Positions 5,934 through 9,805 of a stretch of DNA of 9,805 nucleotides are shown here, one piece after another. Position numbers and translations under genes: made by a program. The stretch lies in the NCBI GenBank assembly GCA_023425225.1, contig JAFADB010000150.1, forward strand, positions 1 to 9,805, written 5' to 3'. Under the pieces are notes generated by a model, which saw only the letters and a program-made list of their open reading frames with translations, was not told the origin of the DNA and searched no databases. Source of the DNA: Pseudomonadota bacterium. GTDB taxonomy: Bacteria > Pseudomonadota > Gammaproteobacteria > Xanthomonadales > Xanthomonadaceae. The stretch's first letter is position 1; every line of letters starts with the position of its first letter.

Positions 5934-6478
5934 CTCGCGTCGGAGTGACGGCTGGACTCGAACAGGAACCAGGTCCTGCGCTCGGTCTCGTCGATCCAGT
6001 TCTCGATCAGGCTGGCGGTGGCGATGTCGTTGTAGTCCTCGCACACGCCGTGCGCCTCGCGCAGGCGCGCGGCCAGTTCCTTGTTGTCGTCGCGCAGCTC
6101 GGCCAGCATGTCCGACGGCTCGACGTACTCGGCATCGTTGTCCAGCACGCGCTGGATGCGGGAGATCTCGCCGATCGAACGCAGCGTGCGGCCACCGATC
6201 TTGCGCACGCGCTCGGCGATCGCGTCGGTCATGGCGAACAGCTGTTCACCCTGCTCGTCCAGCATCAGGTGGTAATCGCGGAAGTGCGGGCCGCTGACGT
6301 GCCAATGGAAGTTCTTGGTCTTCAGGTACAGCGCGAACACGTCCGCCAGGATCGGATTCATCGCGCCAGCGATGTCGCGGGTCGCATCCGGTTGCAGGTC
6401 GGTCGGCGTGGCCAGCGGCGAATCCTGCAGCCTCCGGGCGTCCTGTTCGATCTTTGCGGAAAGCTTGGTCGTATTCAT
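5924..6478 (-). CDS. dps: Dps-family ferroxidase and DNA-protection protein
   Basis: A 184-residue ferritin-like protein that in known relatives forms a 12-subunit shell, oxidises Fe2+ with hydrogen peroxide, stores iron and may coat DNA in stress or stationary phase. The ferroxidase site, which forms between two subunits, is complete: H58 in KNFHWHVSG, H70 and D74 in DYHLMLDEQGE, D85 and E89 in MTDAIAERVRKIGG; these align one-to-one with H51, H63, D67, D78 and E82 of E. coli Dps. The N-terminal 35 residues are polar, with several Lys/Arg, as expected of a DNA-contacting tail. The start at 6478 has AGAAGG nine bases upstream, inside an AT-rich patch unusual for this window. The frame is open upstream to 6748 but that part has no Dps similarity. 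I found no convincing OxyR or sigma70 site. It is followed by a hairpin cluster and looks monocistronic. Confidence 0.93.
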   Translation of the reverse strand: MNTTKLSAKIEQDARRLQDSPLATPTDLQPDATRDIAGAMNPILADVFALYLKTKNFHWHVSGPHFRDYHLMLDEQGEQLFAMTDAIAERVRKIGGRTLRSIGEISRIQRVLDNDAEYVEPSDMLAELRDDNKELAARLREAHGVCEDYNDIATASLIENWIDETERRTWFLFESSRHSDASGH

Positions 6479-6839
6479 GGCAATTTGCCTTCTAGTAAAA
6501 ACAGCCCCTGCCCCTTGACCGCGCCAGTGTGGCAAGTGCGCCGTGAATGACAGGTAGAGACAGGCGGCGATGGGCCCGGATTGCAGGCCATCGCACGAGC
6601 GCCGGCGACTCCCGGCCAGCGGGCACGTCGCCTGCGGCCACAACCGCTCAAGGCGCACCAGAACGAGCACTGCCGCCACCCGAGCTGCGGCTACGCCGTC
6701 CAGTGCACTCGCAGCCGGCGGTTTTCCCGTAGCATGCGCGGATACCACGAATGTTCGTGCGTTTCGCCTGCGTTATCGCCGTCGTTTCGCTTCTCCTTTC
6801 CCGCTGCGGCATCGTCGCGGCACCGCCTCGGAAGCGACC
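6479..6839. other. Divergent intergenic region between dps and a methyltransferase gene
   Basis: No gene is supported here. Near the dps side an AT-rich patch (TTTTTACTAG on the minus strand, about 6491-6500) probably carries the dps promoter and ribosome site. On the other side are a TAGCAT box, a CACGAATGTTCGTG palindrome and a pyrimidine-rich stretch (about 6785-6802) ahead of the methyltransferase start. The middle (about 6540-6720) shows nothing I can interpret. Confidence 0.5.
6730..6759 (+). promoter_or_regulatory. TAGCAT box and CACGAATGTTCGTG palindrome
   Basis: TAGCAT (6730-6735) resembles the other -10 boxes of this window. Ten bases after it lies a perfect inverted repeat, CACGAA (6746-6751) and TTCGTG (6754-6759) with a TG centre. 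If TAGCAT is a real -10, the palindrome covers the first transcribed bases, a usual place for a repressor site. The leader to the ATG at 6840 would be about 100 bases. Confidence 0.35.
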
Positions 6840-7505
6840 ATGCCCGGCTACCGCACGCACATCCACCAGCTCACTTTCGGCCAGCGCACCTATGCCATCC
6901 GCGCCCTGGCCGATACGCAGCAGTACGCCGATCCCGACCAGACCGCGGCCGACGCCGGCATCTCCTCGGCGCAATGGAGCCTGTTCGGCCAGGTGTGGCC
7001 TGCCGGGCAGCGGTTGGCCGAGGCCATGGCCAGCCACGACATCGCCGGCAAGCGCATCCTCGAGCTGGGCTGCGGGCTGGGACTGGCCAGCCTGGTGCTG
7101 CGCGGGCGCGGCGCCGATATCGTGGCCAGCGACTACCACCCGCTGGCCGAGGTGTTCCTGGCCTACAACGCCGCGCTCAACGCGCTCGACTCGGTTCCCT
7201 ACCGCCAGCTGGACTGGGAAGCTGCCCCGCGCGAGATGGGCCGCTTCGACATGATCATTGCCTCGGACGTGCTCTACGAGAGCCGCCACGCCGCCATGCT
7301 GGCCACGCTGGTGCCGCAGCTGGCGGCGCCGGCCTGCGAGATCGTGATCAGCGATCCCGGGCGCGGCAACGGCAACACGCTGTCGCGCCTGCTGGCCGAC
7401 AGCGGCTTCGTCCTGGAACGCGACGACGCGGTCGCACAGGGTGGCAACAAGTCGCCGCGGCTGCTGGTCTACCGTCGCACGGCCGATGGCGGTGCCGGCG
7501 GCTGA
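6840..7505 (+). CDS. Class I SAM-dependent methyltransferase, family 16 type
   Basis: A 221-residue soluble methyltransferase. Motif I, ILELGCGLGLASL (73-85), binds S-adenosylmethionine; an acidic motif II lies in IVASDYHPL (94-102), and the post-motif segment FDMIIASDVLYES (136-148) contains the DVLY signature typical of the family-16 protein-lysine methyltransferases (METTL20/METTL21-like). The N-terminal part ISSAQWSLFGQVWPAGQRLAEAM (41-63, quoted in part) fits the W-x-A/P-G-Q region of the same family. Known members methylate lysines of proteins such as the ETF beta subunit; the target here cannot be told. The ATG at 6840 is chosen because GGAAG lies 5 bases before it. Other frames open across this gene are shadows. 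The next gene downstream also encodes a methyltransferase, of an unrelated family. Confidence 0.87.
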   Translation: MPGYRTHIHQLTFGQRTYAIRALADTQQYADPDQTAADAGISSAQWSLFGQVWPAGQRLAEAMASHDIAGKRILELGCGLGLASLVLRGRGADIVASDYHPLAEVFLAYNAALNALDSVPYRQLDWEAAPREMGRFDMIIASDVLYESRHAAMLATLVPQLAAPACEIVISDPGRGNGNTLSRLLADSGFVLERDDAVAQGGNKSPRLLVYRRTADGGAGG

Positions 7506-7531
7506 AGCCGGCGTCAGGCACCGCATGCGGC

Positions 7532-7554
7532 GCCGACTGTTGTCGGTTTCTTGT
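7532..7554 (+). terminator. Terminator-like hairpin after the methyltransferase gene
   Basis: CCGAC (7533-7537)/GTCGG (7542-7546), with a G-T pair added outside, closes a TGTT loop and is followed by TTTCTTGT. A second stem, GGTGCC (7491-7496)/GGCACC (7517-7522), with inner GCCGGC (7494-7499)/GCCGGC (7507-7512) as an overlapping alternative, surrounds the stop codon. Confidence 0.6.
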
Positions 7555-7562
7555 CAAATCGA

Positions 7563-7645
7563 CCGTCGCCCCCGCGAAGGCGGGGGCCCAGTACCTTGCG
7601 GCGCAAGCTGAAGTCGCTGGGTCCCCGCCTTCGCGGGGACGACGG
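7563..7645. repeat. REP doublet (BIME-like inverted pair of palindromes)
   Basis: Two 29-base units in opposite orientation, 7563-7591 and 7617-7645. Each begins (in its own direction) CCGTCG and ends CCCAG and contains its own palindrome, CCCCGC-GAAG-GCGGGG in shape. They differ at two positions only, and these two bases pair with each other in each hairpin (C-G in the first, T-A in the second). The spacer holds a third small stem, CTTGC (7595-7599)/GCAAG (7603-7607). This is the architecture of REP/BIME elements that are mobilised by RAYT transposases; no RAYT gene is in the window. Confidence 0.85.
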
Positions 7646-7874
7646 TTGGAGGGCCGTGGAGACGATGGATGAGTTCCAGGGATGTGGAAGGGCCGACGCC
7701 CGACACCAATCAGCTGCGGCGATGCCCGGGAAGAACACCGGCTCCCATGCCCCCCCATGACGCCCCTGTCCCCCGGGATCGTGCACACACGGCGTTGCGT
7801 GTCCCTCCGGGAATCGACCATCGCACCGGCACGGGTGCCGTGCCCCGGCGCAATGGACGACAATGCGGGCCGCC
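7646..7874. other. Intergenic remainder upstream of the second methyltransferase gene
   Basis: Together with the terminator and REP doublet this makes a gap of about 370 bases with no gene. It contains a perfect 7-bp stem GGCACGG (7828-7834)/CCGTGCC (7838-7844) with a GTG loop, about 30 bases before the start, and GACAAT (7859-7864) as a possible -10 box ten bases before the ATG at 7875. Nothing else is interpretable. Confidence 0.5.
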
Positions 7875-8720
7875 ATGAGCCACTACACCGGTCCACTGCT
7901 GACGCTGCCCGTTGCCGAGGCCCTGCTCGCCGCCCGCAAGGCGGCGGCGGACGAGTACACGGGCTCGTTCGATCTCGGGCGAACCACCACCACCGCCCGG
8001 CTGGATGTCGAGCGCTGGTCCTGGCGCGACCACGACTATCCGTATCCGCCGGCCAAGCTCAGGCCGCGCACGATCCACTACTGGGATGGCGATGCGTTCG
8101 TGCCGGCATCGCGCTTCTCCGGCGCGTTGATCAAGCTGGTGCCCACCGACTGGGGCGCGCCGACGTTCGAGATCGACGGCATCAAGATGCTGCCGACCGC
8201 ACAGGTCTCCCCGTTCGAGGATGCCCGCCGCAAGGTGGCGCTGGTGCAGCCGCGCGGCAAGACCGTGCTCGACACCTGCGGCGGCTTGGGCTACTTCGCC
8301 GCATGCTGCCTGGAGGCCGGCGTCGCGCAGCTGCACTCCTTCGAGAAGAACCCCGACGTGCTGTGGCTGCGCACCCTCAACCCGTGGTCGCCCGATCCCG
8401 ACGCCGACAGCAGCGGCGGCCGCCTGCACCTGGTCCATGCCGACGTCTCGCAGGCCATCGCGCGGATCGCCGATGCCTCGATGGACGCGGTCCTGCACGA
8501 TCCGCCGCGCTTCGGCATCGCCGGCGAGCTGTATTCGCAGGCCTTCTATGACCAGTTGGCGCGGGTGCTGCGCCGCGGTGGACAGCTGTTCCACTACACC
8601 GGCAGCCCCAACAAGCTGACCAGCGGCCGCAACGTGCCGCGCGAAGTGCAGAAGCGGCTGGAGAAGGCCGGATTCAAGGCGCAGCCGGCGCTGGACGGGG
8701 TGCTGGCGACGCGGCGCTGA
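7875..8720 (+). CDS. COG2521-type (archaeal-like) SAM-dependent methyltransferase
   Basis: A 281-residue class I methyltransferase. Motif I is VLDTCGGLGYFAACCLEAG (131-149), the acidic residue after strand 2 is E157 in SFEKNP, and the catalytic-region motif is VLHDPPRFGIAGELYS (206-221), followed by FYDQLARVLRRGGQLFHYTG (224-243). The combination MLPTAQVSPFEDARRKV, LNPWSPDP, HDPPRFxxAGELYS and LFHYTGSP is what I recall of COG2521, annotated as predicted archaeal methyltransferase; the (D)PP motif is usual in enzymes that modify a nitrogen. The first 125 residues form an uncharacterised domain (YTGSFDLGRTTTTARL). The substrate is unknown. I chose the ATG at 7875; the in-frame ATG at 7863 would overlap the GACAAT box. 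Neither has a Shine-Dalgarno sequence, so initiation on a leaderless mRNA is possible. It stands 105 bases before the next gene. Confidence 0.85.
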   Translation: MSHYTGPLLTLPVAEALLAARKAAADEYTGSFDLGRTTTTARLDVERWSWRDHDYPYPPAKLRPRTIHYWDGDAFVPASRFSGALIKLVPTDWGAPTFEIDGIKMLPTAQVSPFEDARRKVALVQPRGKTVLDTCGGLGYFAACCLEAGVAQLHSFEKNPDVLWLRTLNPWSPDPDADSSGGRLHLVHADVSQAIARIADASMDAVLHDPPRFGIAGELYSQAFYDQLARVLRRGGQLFHYTGSPNKLTSGRNVPREVQKRLEKAGFKAQPALDGVLATRR

Positions 8721-8750
8721 CAGCGGATGCACGACGCCGGCAGCGTCCTG

Positions 8751-8771
8751 CGAGGTCCTACAATCGCCTCG
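8751..8771 (+). promoter_or_regulatory. Candidate promoter of the flavin monooxygenase gene within an inverted repeat
   Basis: TACAAT (8759-8764) is a good -10 box. It sits between CGAGG (8751-8755) and CCTCG (8767-8771), an inverted repeat of the kind that a repressor could use. No -35 is clear. The leader to the ATG would be about 55 bases and ends in AAGGG (8815-8819). Confidence 0.4.
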
Positions 8772-8825
8772 ACCCGCTGATTCCCGCTGCCCGCAAACCT
8801 GGGCACACCATTCCAAGGGCCCGTC

Positions 8826-9805
8826 ATGAAGAAAATCGGCTTCCTCTCCTTCGGCCACTGGGATCCCTCGCCGCACTCGCGGACGCGATCGGCCGCCGAT
8901 GCGCTGCTGCAGTCGATCGACCTGGCCGTCGCCGCCGAGGCGCTCGGTGCCGACGGCGCGTATTTCCGGGTGCACCACTTCGCCCGCCAGCTGGCTTCGC
9001 CGTTCCCGTTGCTCGCCGCCGTGGGCGCGAAGACCCGGCGCATCGAGATCGGCACCGCGGTGATCGACATGCGCTACGAGAACCCGATGTACATGGCCGA
9101 GGACGCCGGCGCGGCCGACCTGATCGCCGGCGGGCGCCTGCAACTGGGCATCAGCCGCGGCTCGCCCGAGCAGGTGATCGACGGCTGGCGCTACTTCGGC
9201 TACGCGCCGGCCGAAGGCGAGAGCGATGCCGACATGGCGCGGCGCCATGCCGAGGTCTTCCTCGACGTGCTGCAGGGCAAGGGCTTCGCCAGGCCCAACC
9301 CGCAGCCGATGTTCCCCAACCCGCCCGGCCTGCTGCGCCTGGAGCCGCACGCGCCGGGCCTGCGCGAGCGCATCTGGTGGGGCGCGGGTTCCAACGCGAC
9401 CGCCGCCTGGGCCGCCCGGCTGGGCATGCACCTGCAGAGCTCCACCCTCAAGGACGACGAGGACGGGCGCCCGTTCCACGTGCAGCAGGCCGAACAGATC
9501 CGCGGCTACCGCGAGGCCTGGAAGCAGGCCGGCCACACCCACGCGCCGCGGGTCTCGGTGAGCCGCAGCATCTTCGCGCTGGTCAACGACGAGGACCGCC
9601 GCTACTTCGGCCAGGGCGGCCAGGACGAGGACCAGATCGGCTACGTGGGCGGCGGTACGCGCGCGATCTTCGGCCGCAATTACGCCGCCGAGCCCGATGT
9701 CCTCATCCGGGAGCTGGCCGGAGACGAGGCCATCGCCGAGGCCGACACGCTGCTGCTGACCGTGCCCAACCAGCTGGGCGTGGACTACTGCGCGCACGTG
9801 ATCGA
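8826..9805 (+). CDS. LLM-class flavin-dependent monooxygenase (partial, 3' end outside)
   Basis: A luciferase-like TIM-barrel oxidoreductase that would use reduced FMN (or F420 in some members) and oxygen to oxidise a small substrate. The frame is open from the ATG at 8826 to the right edge, 326 codons, close to the usual 330-370 of the family, so little is missing. Visible signatures are KKIGFLSFGHW (2-12, strand 1), the paired histidines HH at 50-51, IEIGTAVIDMRYENPMYMAED (73-93, quoted in part), and GRLQLGISRGSPEQVIDG (103-120), which corresponds to the LGxGxG flavin-phosphate loop. AAGGG six bases upstream decides the start. The gene has its own proposed promoter, so it may be independent of the methyltransferase before it. 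Substrate cannot be predicted. Confidence 0.9.
   Translation, partial: MKKIGFLSFGHWDPSPHSRTRSAADALLQSIDLAVAAEALGADGAYFRVHHFARQLASPFPLLAAVGAKTRRIEIGTAVIDMRYENPMYMAEDAGAADLIAGGRLQLGISRGSPEQVIDGWRYFGYAPAEGESDADMARRHAEVFLDVLQGKGFARPNPQPMFPNPPGLLRLEPHAPGLRERIWWGAGSNATAAWAARLGMHLQSSTLKDDEDGRPFHVQQAEQIRGYREAWKQAGHTHAPRVSVSRSIFALVNDEDRRYFGQGGQDEDQIGYVGGGTRAIFGRNYAAEPDVLIRELAGDEAIAEADTLLLTVPNQLGVDYCAHVI

Noticed and set aside
4685..6550. A 621-codon open frame on the plus strand
   Set aside because: It is the shadow of the CorA-type and dps genes and crosses their terminators; its product is His/Gln/Arg-rich with no domain.
6479..6748. N-terminal extension of the dps frame
   Set aside because: The 90 extra residues have no Dps similarity, and the ATG at 6478 has AGAAGG upstream.
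6751..7254. A frame starting MFVRFACVIAVVSLLLSRCG, like a lipoprotein signal
   Set aside because: After about 25 residues it becomes Pro/Ser/Arg-rich shadow sequence of the methyltransferase in another frame, and the true gene has a better ribosome site at 6830-6834.
7710..9797. A 695-codon open frame on the minus strand
   Set aside because: It lies antisense to the COG2521-type methyltransferase and the flavin monooxygenase, with low-complexity composition and no recognisable domain.

Overview
The window is a 9.8 kb piece of a very GC-rich bacterial chromosome. GC-biased third codon positions, an EnvC homologue, a VNG-repeat secreted protein, a Dps, a CorA-type transporter, an inverted pair of REP-type palindromes, and short promoters with -10 boxes close to start codons together suggest a gammaproteobacterium of the Xanthomonadaceae/Lysobacteraceae type (Lysobacter, Luteimonas, Stenotrophomonas, Pseudoxanthomonas or relatives). 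This placement is an inference; no rRNA or marker gene is present to prove it.

Layout from left to right: (1) the 5' 274 codons of an envC-like murein hydrolase activator on the minus strand, running off the left edge; (2) divergently, a secreted beta-solenoid protein with seven VNG repeats; (3) a lipoprotein M28 zinc aminopeptidase with an inserted PA-like region, closed by a perfect 11-bp terminator hairpin; (4) an unrecognised 162-aa protein that appears to be translated from a leaderless mRNA; (5) convergent to it, a Lys/Ala/Arg-rich DUF6496-like protein preceded on the same minus strand by a CorA-family metal transporter; (6) a Dps-type ferroxidase/DNA-binding protein, minus strand, followed by a cluster of three hairpins; (7) on the plus strand, a family-16-type class I methyltransferase, a REP doublet, a second methyltransferase of the COG2521 type that is best known from archaea, and the 5' part of a luciferase-like flavin monooxygenase that runs off the right edge.

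The genes are mostly single transcription units separated by hairpins. The left third is about the cell envelope (septal peptidoglycan hydrolysis, a periplasmic or surface solenoid, an exported peptidase). The middle holds stress and metal functions (Mg/divalent cation transport, iron-oxidising Dps, a histone-tail-like basic protein). The right third holds small-molecule or protein modification enzymes. I see no phage, transposase, CRISPR, toxin-antitoxin or defence module, no tRNA or rRNA, and no clear undescribed multi-gene system. The items most worth following up are the VNG solenoid with a 16-bp tandem repeat in its divergent promoter region, the archaeal-like methyltransferase, the REP doublet with internal compensatory changes, and a recurrent TAnnAT box that suggests leaderless or very short-leader transcripts.
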